This document shows positions 11,227 through 20,841 of a stretch of 64,000 bases of DNA, piece by piece (within the stretch, counting starts at the first letter, position 1; every line of letters starts with the position of its first letter). The DNA comes from Isoetes taiwanensis (lineage: Eukaryota > Streptophyta > Lycopodiopsida > Isoetales > Isoetaceae): the NCBI GenBank assembly GCA_021234155.1, contig JAJEKV010000051.1:9632105-9696104 (forward strand), given 5' to 3'. The position numbers and the translations under genes are program-made. The notes under the pieces were generated by a model that searched no databases, was not told the DNA's origin, and was given only the letters and a program-made list of their open reading frames with translations.

Positions 11227-12775
11227 AAGGATAATGTTTGAACATTACGTAACTTCCAAAAAAAGGCCAAAGGACAAAGTTCACGAAGGCCATAAACACT
11301 AAACATCCTTTCTAGTTTGCACAGTTAAAAGGATTTGTTGAAAATACAGAACAAATTTTCGGGTGAATTGCAGACAAGGTTTAGGGTGTTTTCCAGGAGA
11401 TATAGGGCATGCTTAGAGCTTGCAAAGGCTGTTGAAAATTATTAGATATACTGACTATGACTATGATTAGGTTCCCAAAATGTTGTTTTGGGGTCGTGTA
11501 ACATAAGATTTTGCAAGGTTTAGCCATGTATTCGTATGTAAAATTGGTATTTTGCTGACTCACAAATTTGGGTTTGGTTTGGCAATGGTCGAATAGGGTG
11601 CATTGGTTTTTTTGGGGAAAGGGTAATTTTTAGAAGTGGAGTCGTGGCGATGGCCTTCTGGGCGCATGGAAATGATGGAAGTGAAGTTTCTATTTGGGTT
11701 TTTTTTTTTCCAGTGTTTTCATGCGCAGAAGGCTGGACGGCATGGCCATGGCAAAGGGCTTCCGCCAGGAGCCAGGTTTGGGACTTGATTCTGGTGCCAC
11801 GCTATAGCATGTGCATCTTTTCTTCTGTGTATGTGTTGAAGAGGGTAAATTAGGGATTCCGTCTTCCGCCATAGCCAGAAGCTTATTTTGCATTCTTCTT
11901 CTCCTCATTCCGGCAAAAAATATGCTTGGCTGCCTGGCCATAACCCAATGGCGGAGTTAATCGACCTGACCTGGCGCAGAGGCGGCGGTTCATGCAAAAC
12001 CCGAAGCCAGAGGCACTGAGGCGGTTCGAGGGACCTGAGGCGGAAAGAACGCATGCAAAATCCGAGAGGCGGACTTCGAAGCCCTCATTTTCTTTCTTCA
12101 CAAGCATTCTTTCTTCAGAAGCATTCTCATTTTGGTTTTTGCAGAGGTTTAGGTGGCTTTTCTGCTTTGTTTGTTTTTTTAAGGGGTTGGTTTTTCCTAG
12201 ATTCAAAGCTTCGTGTTCTTAAGCAGGGCCGGATTCAGCTGCTTTGGTCATATATATCATTGTGGTACCAATTCATCTTGGTGGGGTTCAAATCCCCATT
12301 TTACATGTTAATTTGTATAGTAGTTTTGGATTTATATTACTTTCCAGTCTTTGCCTGCGACGAGCATGTGCTTCGGCTTGAACGTGGAGCAAAGCAAGCA
12401 AACAAAACACGAGCACGTAGCAGGATAAATGTTGCTTTCAGATTTGGCGGGAGTTTGAAGTTTATGATAAACTGTTTATTTCTTGGCTTTATGTTTGTTG
12501 TGGTAGATCGTCTCCTGTGTATTGTATAGTGTATATTGACTTGTAATATGGTTTTGACAACCATATGCTGAGGTGGAAAAGGGGATTTGACCCCATCTTG
12601 ATTTCCATTCAATGGCTGTGGTTGTTGGAGAGGGAATATGACATGGCATATTCCTTTCATCAATGGCTAAGGATTAGCGATTATAAGGATTAGCGATTAT
12701 AAGGATTAGGCTGACTATAGAGGTTATTTGTGTTATCACTGAATTAGGCTGCGAAACTCTTAAAAAAAAAATGTT
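11227..12775. other. No recognisable gene
   Basis: Low-complexity and AT-rich sequence, with a more GC-rich patch at about 11,880-12,080 that has no supported product. At 12,667-12,710 a 17-base unit (AAGGATTAGCGATTAT) is repeated nearly three times. Confidence 0.5.
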
Positions 12776-12985
12776 GTGCCCTCCCTTGTTTCCGTCCGCC
12801 CAGAAATTTAAAGAATAGACGAAAATCTGGTGCCCTCATTAGTACAAAAATTTGGCAACTCTATAAGGAAGTGGGATTTTTTTTATATTTTGTAGTTCCG
12901 GCCAAAAATTTAAAGAATAGGCTGAAATTCGGTGCCCTTGTTAATTTAGTCTGATAACTCTATAGGAAAGTAGGATTTTTGCGTT
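12776..12985. repeat. Imperfect tandem duplication of about 110 bp
   Basis: AAATTTAAAGAATAG followed by GGTGCCCT and ending in GGGATTTTT or GGATTTTT occurs at about 12,805-12,880 and again at about 12,905-12,985. The copies differ at many positions, so the duplication is old. Confidence 0.6.
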
Positions 12986-13030
12986 AGCACGGGTTGCTTT
13001 TTAGGCCACGAGCTTCCATGTTGTAAAAGC

Positions 13031-13566
13031 ATGTTAGTGGATTTTATTGTCAAGCTTCCATCTTCCCAAGACCATGACACTATTCTTGTTGTCGTCGATT
13101 GCTTTTCCAAAATGGTGCATTGCATACCTTGCAACACCTCCATATCCAACAAAGCCACAACAGATATTTTGCTTGCATATGTTGCAGCACCTCCATATCT
13201 AACAAAACCACTACAAATCTTTTGCTTCGAGACATAGTTCGACTCCATGGCTTGTCAGATACCAGTATCAATGATTGTGGTTCCCAATTTGTTGCCGGTT
13301 TCAGGAAGCATCTTCCACAACTCTTGCATGTGGAACGTTCACTTTCTTTTGGACACCATCCAAAGCCCAACGGGCGAGTGGAACACACTAATCAAACATC
13401 TTGAGTACTATCTGCATCAATTACCAGCACGATGATTGGGTTGATGGGCTACCTTGGCTGAATTTGATTACAATAATTCTGCTCATACTTCGAGGGGCCA
13501 GACACCGTTCTTTGTGAATTTTGGTATTTATCCTCGACCCGGGGATTCACCTTTGATCAGTGTATA
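13031..13566 (+). pseudogene. Chromovirus integrase catalytic core, frameshifted
   Basis: Across frames one reads VDFIVKLPSSQDHDTILVVV and DCFSKMVHCIPC (first catalytic Asp), then RDIVRLHGLSDT, FVAGFRKHLPQLLHVERSLS, GHHPKPNGRVEHTNQT (the P..G..E catalytic Glu block) and EFDYNNSAHTSRGQTPFFVN followed by FGIYPRPGDSPLISV. The second Asp block is changed to NDCGSQF. The product would insert element cDNA into chromatin. A small repeat of CACCTCCATATCTAACAAA near 13,135-13,215 adds extra residues. Confidence 0.75.
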
Positions 13567-14880
13567 ACCCATGAGAGTTCAACGGAGGGGTGTTTTTTGG
13601 ACCATTTGCATACGTATACTTTTAGGGGTTAGGGGTGTTTTTAGGCACTGATTTGGAGCAATATCTATACACAGAGGGGTCAAATTGCCTTTTAAAATTG
13701 CGCATACAAGGGGGGTTTTTTGCTACACTCTGAACGCAGATGCCATATCCCCCCTTACGTATAAGTGCATCCCCCGGAATCCTCGATGGTCCTTCATTGC
13801 CCAAGAATATGGCGCCATCAATCCCAGTGCCTAGGCCCGGCTCGAGAAGCTCCGCATGCTCCAAGATAGTCTTCAGTACTATCTTCTCCGGGCCCAAGAA
13901 CGTTATCGTCATCATGCTGATTAACATTGCGGTTGGTGAGCTTATTTAGCTCTTTCGCCAACTTGCCAACAACTCGCCCTTGTAACAAGCTCGACTACCA
14001 ACGCTTGGGGTCGTACCGGATCATTGACCAAGTTGGGAATGCCGCTTTTTGTCTAAAACTTCCGCCTTCAGTTCTGTGATTGTGGTTCCCAATTTGTTGC
14101 CAGTTTCAGGAAGCATCTTCCACAACTCTTGCATGTGGAACGTTCACTTTCTTTTGGACACCATCCAAAGCCCAATGGGTGAGTGGAACACACTAATCAA
14201 ACATCTTGAGTACTATCTGCATCAATTACCAGCACGATGATTGGGTTGATGGGCTACCTTGGCTGAATTTGATTACAATAATTCTGCTCGTACTTCGAGG
14301 GGCCAGACACCGTTCTTTGTGAATTTTGGTATTTATCCTCGACCCGGGGATTCACCTTTGATCAGTGTATAACCCATGAGAGTTCAACGGAGGGGTGTTT
14401 TTTGGACCATTTGCGTACGTATACTTAGGGGTTAGGGGTGTTTTTAGGCACTAATTTGGAGCAATATCTATACACAGAGGGGTCAAATTGCCTTTTAAAA
14501 TTGCGCATACAAGGGGGGTTTTTTGCTACACTCTGAACGCAGATGCCATACCCCCCCTTACGTATAAGTGCATCCCCCGGAATCCTCGATGGTCCTTCAT
14601 TGCCCAATAATATGGCGCCATCAATCCCAGTGCCTAGGCCCGGCTCGAGAAGCTCCGCATGCTCCAAGATAGTCTTCAGTACTATCTTCTCCGGGCCCAA
14701 GAACGTTATCGTCATCATGCTGATTAACATTGCGGTTGGTGAGCTTATTTAGCTCTTTCGCCAACTTGCCAACAACTCGCCCTTGTAACAAGCTCGACTA
14801 CCAACGCTTGGGGTCGTATCGGATCATTGACCATGTTGGGAATGCCGCTTTTTGTCTAAAACTTCCGCCTTCAGTTCTGC
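13272..14880 (+). repeat. Tandem duplication of an 0.8-kb integrase segment
   Basis: GATTGTGGTTCCCAATTTGT starts at 13,272 and again at 14,078. The two copies run in parallel for about 803-806 bp to CCGCCTTCAGTTCTG, where copy one joins the start of copy two and copy two goes on into the rest of the integrase. Only scattered substitutions and a few-base gap separate them. Both copies carry the same non-integrase insert of about 0.2 kb (GAGGGGTGTTTTTTGG ... CCCCCCTTACGTATAAG), so the insert came before the duplication. Confidence 0.9.
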
Positions 14881-15110
14881 TTCACCCAGTATTCCATGTC
14901 TCTTTGCTGGAACCCTATATGGAGAATACCTTTCCCGATCGAGTACCCCCACCTCCACCACCAGTCAAGATTGATGATCACGAAGAATTTGAAGTTCGAG
15001 AAATCTTGGACTCCAAGTTCTTGCAACGTCGTCTCTATTACCTGGTCGAAAGGATATTCTCCAAGTGATAGAAACTGAGAACCTGCCGAGAAACTGCCTA
15101 AGACTCCTGA
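14730..15110 (+). pseudogene. Chromovirus integrase C-terminus and chromodomain
   Basis: The frame continues a decayed RLEKLRMLQDSLQYYLLRAQ block upstream. It reads LDYQRLGSYRIIDHVGNAAF, LPPSVLLHPVFHVSLLEPY, EFEVREILDSKFLQRRLYYL, then after a small deletion KGYSPSDRN and EPAEKLPK. This is the GPY/F-like integrase tail and a chromodomain; in such elements the chromodomain guides integration toward particular histone marks. The deletion at LVE/KGY and a stop in place of the expected Trp break it. Confidence 0.8.
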
Positions 15111-15211
15111 TAAAATTGCGGAATTCCACTGACATTACTCAGACAAGCCCAATCTCACTACTCCGGCTCCAGTTTGGTCGACTTGTCGCCGCCGTAGGAG
15201 GGTGATCGTGT

Positions 15212-15683
15212 GATGACCATTATACTCATATGTACAATATGGTCGCCACACGGGTCACCTGAATACCCTACGCTTGGCGTCATCTCGTTCATAGGAGTGG
15301 CGAAATCTAGACCATTGGTCTAGATATAAATAGAGGAGCCCCATTCTTGTCAAACCATTCCAGTTCAACGCCAGTCTTGAGCCTTTCTAGATGTCTGTCT
15401 TATGTTCCTGCTTGCCTTCACACCAGTGTAGTCTTAAATCCCCATTGTATATCTGATTCTTTTGCTGATCTTGGCATATTATTTGCGTATTTTCAACCTA
15501 TTTTTCGTGTTTTCCACATAAGTTCATGAGAGGAGCAAGGTGAACCATGTTCTTGAGCGAGCCTTCCCTTAAGTCTTCTGTTTGAGGTATGCTTCTAACA
15601 AAATATTTTATCAATCTTGGTTGGCATTTTTGGTAGGACCTTCAGTTCTTGAATTAATCTTTTGGAAGCAAGAATTGTTCGGA
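15212..15683 (+). promoter_or_regulatory. LTR-like sequence with TATA motif
   Basis: Downstream of the chromodomain a stretch beginning TGTGATGACC contains ATATAAATAGAGGAGCC (about 15,325), a good RNA polymerase II TATA element. The stretch ends at TTGTTCGGA, the same point at which the copy inside the LINE (5,800-6,585) ends. This suggests that 15,683 is either the LTR end or the transcript end. No matching 5' LTR is present in the window. Confidence 0.55.
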
Positions 15684-15923
15684 GTCGATCGCCATAGGAG
15701 ATAGAATCTTATGGTAGACAAGAAATATGGTTTATGACTTTTATAGGACTTAATTTTAATTTCATGATATTATGCTAGATATTTGCTGCTGTTGTACAGA
15801 TACTCTGTGAATAGATTTGTAAGCTACTATTAATACAACCCATATAGAGGCACATTTTCTTTTTTCATACAGAATTGAACTGCATTGGTCATGCTTCCTG
15901 CAAGCCATTGTAACAAATGGAAT
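15684..15923. other. No recognisable gene
   Basis: Short AT-rich stretch between the gypsy LTR and the MITE. Confidence 0.4.
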
Positions 15924-15926
15924 ATA

Positions 15927-16835
15927 GGGTCATTTCCCACTTGCCGTTAAGTTAAGTTAAATAGGGCAAATAACTGGAACTTGCTTTCCCACTGACCCTT
16001 AAGTTAATATCAATTAAGTTAATTCTAGTTAATTTTTAACTGTTCATTAACTTAATGGAGCATCCTTCTCACTAGAAAAAGTTAAGTTATTTTCTTAACC
16101 AAATTTAAAAATATTTAACCAACTAGTGCAAAAGTTAAGTGACCTAAGCAAGGTCCGCTTAACTTCTAACTCTTTGGTTAAGCATTAAGCTAACTTAACT
16201 ACGAGTGAGAAATGGTCCAGTTAGGTAGGTTAGACTCTCAAATCGTAATTTTGACAAGGATGCCAACTAGTTGACCAAGTGTCTTATTAGTTTGATGGAT
16301 TGAATAAAAAACATTAAAATAGGAGGTGGATTTTAAGAATTTTACGATTGATTGACTGGTCACGTAGTACTTGACTAGAAAGATTAAAATGGAGAGAGTT
16401 GACTACAAGTCAATTGATTGGCAAGAAAGTGTCTGTTAACCAAAAGTCAGCTCATTGACTAGAGAGTCAACCACTTTACTAGATTTTACTAGGTAGTCAA
16501 ACAATTCAAAAATAATAACTTGACAAAAAAAGTCATATCCTTTACCGGTATCTCTTAACTGAAGTGAGAAACGAACACATTTATCTCTAACCTAACAAAA
16601 CTTCTTAACTACTAGTGTGAAGCACAAGCTTATTATATAGGTAAAGTTAAGTTGATTTCATGAGCTTAACATAAGTGGTCCATAATTGGTATAGTGAGAA
16701 TGCATATCTTCACAATCCTTTAAGTTAGGCTTAACTTAATTACTTTAATGGGAAATCACCACCTACTTTCTATTAAGTTAAGAGATAACCAACTGGTTAA
16801 GTTAACCTAACCTAATTGCGAGTGGGAAACTACCC
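15927..16835. mobile_element. 909-bp MITE with inverted ends and fold-back interior
   Basis: The left end reads GGGTCATTTCCCACTTGC and the right end, on the other strand, GGGTAGTTTCCCACTCGC. Both continue into GTTAAGTTAA or GTTAGGTTAA motifs. The trinucleotide ATA lies directly outside both ends (15,924-15,926 and 16,836-16,838), a plausible 3-bp target duplication as in PIF/Harbinger-like elements. The interior has several further copies of the end motif in alternating orientation. No transposase frame is present. Confidence 0.75.
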
Positions 16836-16838
16836 ATA

Positions 16839-18659
16839 ATACTATAGCTTCCATTTCCTGAAAGCAAAAGGCTTAGTTTTTCAACTTGGTGGATTATTTA
16901 CAATAACTCAATGCCACTTTAATGAGGCCATGTGACCCTTACTTCTTCTACGATGCTCCCATCGTATTGGAAGGCGGAGTTCATCCCCCTGGTAGCCAAG
17001 CTGACAAGGGCCATCCACCTGACACCAATCCTTTAGCAATGGATCGATGAGGAAGAATGGATAGGTCATTTGTCCCGTCTTCCCTCGGGACTATCCTAGC
17101 TGCGGAAGCGTGAGTAAACGTAAGCACATGACATCAAATGTAAACAGAGTCACCTCGAAAGATGACTATAGCGTAGCATACATATATAAACACATCAACA
17201 ATATCGTCATCACATGGGGGTTCCTACCCAAGGCTCAGACTCCAGGGTATGGACTGACGGCTTGGGCCTCCAGAAGTCATTGCAGACAGAGTTCATAAGA
17301 ATGGATTGGGCTGGCATAGGAACATGGTTGTTGGGTAGTCCGCTCCATCCGCCCCTCCTGTGCATGCTTTGCAGAGTAGGTTGAAGAGTCTAGGGACTGG
17401 ACCGTAGCCTGCCGGGTATGTAGCCAAATGGGCTACTGCTGGGTTGCATCTCCCCAGTCCCGATGAGGCAAGAGGAGAGTCACCCCCTCTAGAGGCATGC
17501 ATGCCCATCACAGGCGACTAAAGGGCCACTGCCCGTATTCGACTTGAACCTCATTGAAGGTGACGCATCATCCAAGAGGTGTCGAGCTCATGCCTTGCCC
17601 ACACGCAGTGGCAAACCATTAAGCCTAGCCCGCTAAGATCCTTGGTAGGCTTTACACACCAGAGGGATCAATCAGTGATGGGACAAGTCCCCTTTATTCC
17701 ACCGATCTAGCCCCGCCACTCACAACCAGGCGGGCTCTTGTACACGGGCCGCATTAATTAGGAATTAATGAGGTTATCTAGAATCATCTGCTACTGAAGG
17801 TTTCAGGGCCTCTACCCCCCCTTCCCACATACACAGGGGAACATAGAATGGAACATCATCATAAAAGAACTGAGATATTGAATAATATCTAATCTATCTA
17901 CCTAAATATACATGGTTAGGTTGATTCGTTAAGGCTGGTGATCTTAAGATCTATAAGGCTGCTAAGACCGATCTAACATACTATCCTAGCTCATTGCCGG
18001 GCTAAGAGTCGGCTTTGCACAATGGAATCACGAGTTACCTGATCCCTGGCTTGCTCCAGCTCCCCGGATCGCATCCATGCCTTCGTTCTTGCTGAAGACA
18101 GCTGCTCCTAAGAGAACTGTTACGCAAATACGGCTCGGCGGTGCTGACAATGCGGAATAGCAGCTTGGCTTGGCTAAAATGGCCCAAGGAAGCCAAAATG
18201 CGAAGATGAAAAAGGTTTAGGGTTTCCTCTTTTGTTCCTTTTACATGAACTATGGACAAATGGGGCTTTGCCACTTGGCAAAGGGGTTTAATTCATATGT
18301 TTAAATATACATGTGCAACATACGAGGTTGCCCCCTAGGCGCAACTCTTTAAGGCTCTCAAGTATTGATGGTGAAATGCCAGTATGACATGGTAGTATAA
18401 TATATGTATTCAGACCGTATGTTATGCTGGAATGTCACAATCTTGCCACCTTGAATTGATGTTGGCATCATGTGTCTCCCCTCCTTGAAAACCTGCATGA
18501 ACCCTGCAACACATTCCATGCATACAATTTTATAACACAATTACCCCAAGGTAATATTTAAGTTTAAATTTCATAATCACATCCTTGTTCGATAACATAT
18601 TATAGTAAGGTGATCTCTCACCCTCTTACTTTATCATCTATTATTCACAAAATTTTATG
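16839..18659. other. No recognisable gene
   Basis: No coding motif was found on either strand. A TATA-like ATATATAAACAC lies at about 17,180 and the segment 17,200-18,100 is moderately GC-rich, which could be an LTR or gene promoter relic, but I could not find a repeat partner in the window. Confidence 0.4.
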
Positions 18660-18994
18660 GTTTGTCATACAGAGTCATAGTCCGTATCATAGCACGGGGG
18701 AGTAGTCCACGGCGCCAGGGTTATGGGGGCATGGCAAAATATGGCAAAGTTGTGGAAACATGGCAAACATTACTCATGTATCTAGGGACCTTTATTCTTA
18801 TGGGAAATACAAGGTAAAGGTGGTTGCACAAACATGGAAGGGGTCGAGGCACTATCATTGGGATGATTATTGGTTGAGGAAAAGATCATAGATAATGTCC
18901 CATATGATAAGTCATATAATCTAATTAAAGGCAAGGAGATATTTTGAGAAAAAGGCAACTGCCTGCTAAAAAAGGCTAAAGTCGCAGAGAGATC

Positions 18995-19002
18995 TATAAA
19001 TA
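18995..19002 (+). promoter_or_regulatory. LTR TATA box
   Basis: TATAAATA, conserved at 27,360-27,367 in the 3' LTR. It should direct transcription of the element from the 5' copy. Confidence 0.7.
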
Positions 19003-19218
19003 GAACCGAAACTTCAGTTGGACATATCTTCGCAACCAGAGCTCCGATTGAGGCGAACTTTACCTCCTTGGAACCGGCTCGGAGTCTAGTTTCCGAATTA
19101 AGGTGGCACATATCCTAGTTCATCCGTATGAGGGAGTAATAGCCGAAAAGGTGACAGGGAGTCACAAATTACTGCTACAGCAACTCTGCTGATTTGCAAT
19201 TATTTTCTGATCTGTGGT

Positions 19219-19305
19219 CTACGTGGAGTAGCTATGGATTGAATGTTTGCTCGAGAGCTACGTGAAGTAGCCAGATATTGTTTGCTCATGGTCTACGTGG
19301 AGTAG
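19219..19305 (+). repeat. Three GYGGA-type hairpins in the LTR leader
   Basis: CTAC-GTGGA-GTAG at 19,219-19,231, GCTAC-GTGAA-GTAGC at 19,257-19,271, and CTAC-GTGGA-GTAG at 19,293-19,305. Each is a perfect stem of 4-5 pairs closing a five-base loop. The same three occur in the 3' LTR at 27,584-27,596, 27,622-27,636 and 27,658-27,670. Confidence 0.8.
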
Positions 19306-19488
19306 CCAGATATTGTTTGCCAAGTCAGCTGCCATTTGCACTGCCATAACCTTGTGGACCCGGTTGGGTGGTTAAACGTGCTCGTCAATGTATTTATCTG
19401 ATATATATGATGATCTTGGATCTTGGTCTTCAAATAAGATGTTGTTGTTCAGTAGTCTAGCTTCCCATAAACAATGAATTGTATCAAG

Positions 19489-19500
19489 TGGTATCAGAGC
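19489..19500 (+). other. Primer-binding site
   Basis: TGGTATCAGAGC, two bases after the 5' LTR, is the standard plant LTR-element primer site complementary to the 3' end of initiator methionine tRNA. Confidence 0.9.
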
Positions 19501-20176
19501 GGAAGTTGCGATTCTTATGGAATCCATGGGCTGTCGGAACATCTGAACATCACCGAGACTTTGAATTTTTCTTTCGGATTTGAAACAAAGAGGATGGAGC
19601 CAGTGGTGGTATTATACCCTAAGACTGCGACACACCAAGAATCTTGCAAGTTTGTGCTGCAAGTACAGCTGGGATAGAACTTTGTCAAAAAAGTGTGTTG
19701 GGGGCCAAGTATAAGAGTGAACTGGCGAATCCTTGGAGCGTGGCGTCCAAGTAAGGAGGATTTGACGACTACTGCTGCAAATGAAGCTGGAGCATCAGTA
19801 GCAGATAAAAGCTCGGTGCTTTCATGGAGAATGCTCGAAGCGTATAGGGACCGACTTGTTGAGAACGAGTTCGGGTTATTGGGGAAATTCCGATAATCCT
19901 TTGGGGGATTATGGAATAAATAAGAGCATCTTGCTTGGGATTGCAGAGTCAGATCGTGGTGATCTGAGAGGCCGGTTGCCCATGGTAAATATTTGACTTT
20001 GGAAGTCATATTAACACTTGACCTTATTTGCAGGTTTGCCTAGTGTTAAACATGCAAAAATTTGGATGCGGAATCTCAAATTGTTTCCTATAGGGCAGGC
20101 TTATGGGTAAAGCTCGTAAGTTGATTTTCTTTATGCAATAAGAATTTTATTTCTTGTGTGTACCCATGGTGGATTG

Positions 20177-20376
20177 GTATCGTGGAGATACTGTATCGTG
20201 GAGATACAATCAAGTAGTACCGCGGAGGTACGAAAGATATTAAAGCACCGTGGAGGTACAAGGATATATCGTACTGCGGAAGTACGCGGATATCCATAAC
20301 TGCTTTTAGAGTTTTGCAGGGATCTAAAATAATGGAAACGCGGAGGTTCCAATGGGTATAAGGTATGTGGAAGTAC
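20177..20376 (+). repeat. Array of seven GYGGA hairpins in the internal region
   Basis: Stem-loop-stem units are GTATC-GTGGA-GATAC (20,177 and 20,193), GTACC-GCGGA-GGTAC (20,217), GCACC-GTGGA-GGTAC (20,245, one mismatch), GTACT-GCGGA-AGTAC (20,271), GGAAAC-GCGGA-GGTTCC (20,334, one mismatch) and GTAT-GTGGA-AGTAC (20,363, one base lost). Stem bases change in matching pairs while the loop stays GTGGA or GCGGA. A related GATCG-CGGA-CGATC lies at 20,490-20,503. See findings. Confidence 0.85.
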
Positions 20377-20524
20377 AATAACTTGTATAACCATTTTTGA
20401 GTTCGCAGGGTCTAGGAACTCCCAGGTGTACGTTGAACATGGGACAATCACCTTGAGAAGGGATGGACCAAACTGGAACGTACTCGGACGATCGCGGACG
20501 ATCTCTTTTTGAGAAGGTATGGAC

Positions 20525-20746
20525 TGATACAGAGTCATAATCTGTATCATAGCACGGGGGAGTGGTCCACGGCGCCAGGGTTATGGGGACATGGCAAAAT
20601 ATGGCAAAGTTGTGGAAACATGGCAAACATTACTCATGTATCTAGGGACCTTTATTCTTATGGGAAATACAAGGTAAAGGTGGTTGCACAAACATGGAAG
20701 GGGTCGAGGCACTATCATTGGGATGATTATTGGTTGAGGAAAAGAT
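20525..20746 (+). repeat. 3' LTR, left part (interrupted)
   Basis: Starts TGATACAGAGTCAT and matches 18,665-18,886, ending AAAAGAT, where the LINE begins. The rest of the LTR is at 27,272-27,851. Confidence 0.9.
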
Positions 20747-20841
20747 GAAATTTGGGGGAAAAAGGTACAGGGGACGGGCAGGAATTAGTGAAACAGGGGA
20801 GGGAAGGAACAGGGGACAGGGAAAAGGACATTGACAGTCAA

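Larger units (their letters stand above)
13025..15683 (+). mobile_element. Broken Ty3/gypsy chromovirus 3' part with LTR
   Basis: Plus-strand integrase core, integrase C-terminus, chromodomain region and an LTR-like sequence follow in the correct gypsy order. The upstream Gag, protease and reverse transcriptase are missing. An 0.8-kb piece of the integrase is tandemly duplicated. Both copies are frameshifted, so the element cannot make a working integrase. Residue pattern (chromodomain after integrase) places it in the chromovirus branch. Confidence 0.85.
18665..19486 (+). repeat. 5' LTR
   Basis: 822 bp, ending GTATCA. TATAAATA at 18,995-19,002 gives a likely transcription start near 19,025-19,030, so about 360 bases are U3 and the remainder is R-U5. 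Three short GTGGA or GTGAA hairpins (19,219-19,305) therefore lie in the transcribed leader. The sequence is close to the 3' LTR with a modest number of substitutions. Confidence 0.9.

Noticed and set aside
12281-12298. tRNA or SINE B-box (GGTGGGGTTCAAATCCCC)
   Set aside because: The T-arm-like hairpin is good, but no matching A-box, acceptor stem or anticodon arm could be folded upstream, so I do not call a tRNA or SINE.
18665-19486. Hammerhead ribozyme (retrozyme) in the short non-autonomous LTR element
   Set aside because: I looked for the CTGATGA and GAAA core with matching stems in the LTR and did not find it. The element is also larger than typical retrozymes.
20131-20626. Minus-strand ORFs of 96-139 codons across the hairpin array
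   Set aside because: They run through the covarying hairpins and LTR start in several frames, and have no protein motif. The RNA hairpins explain the conservation better.
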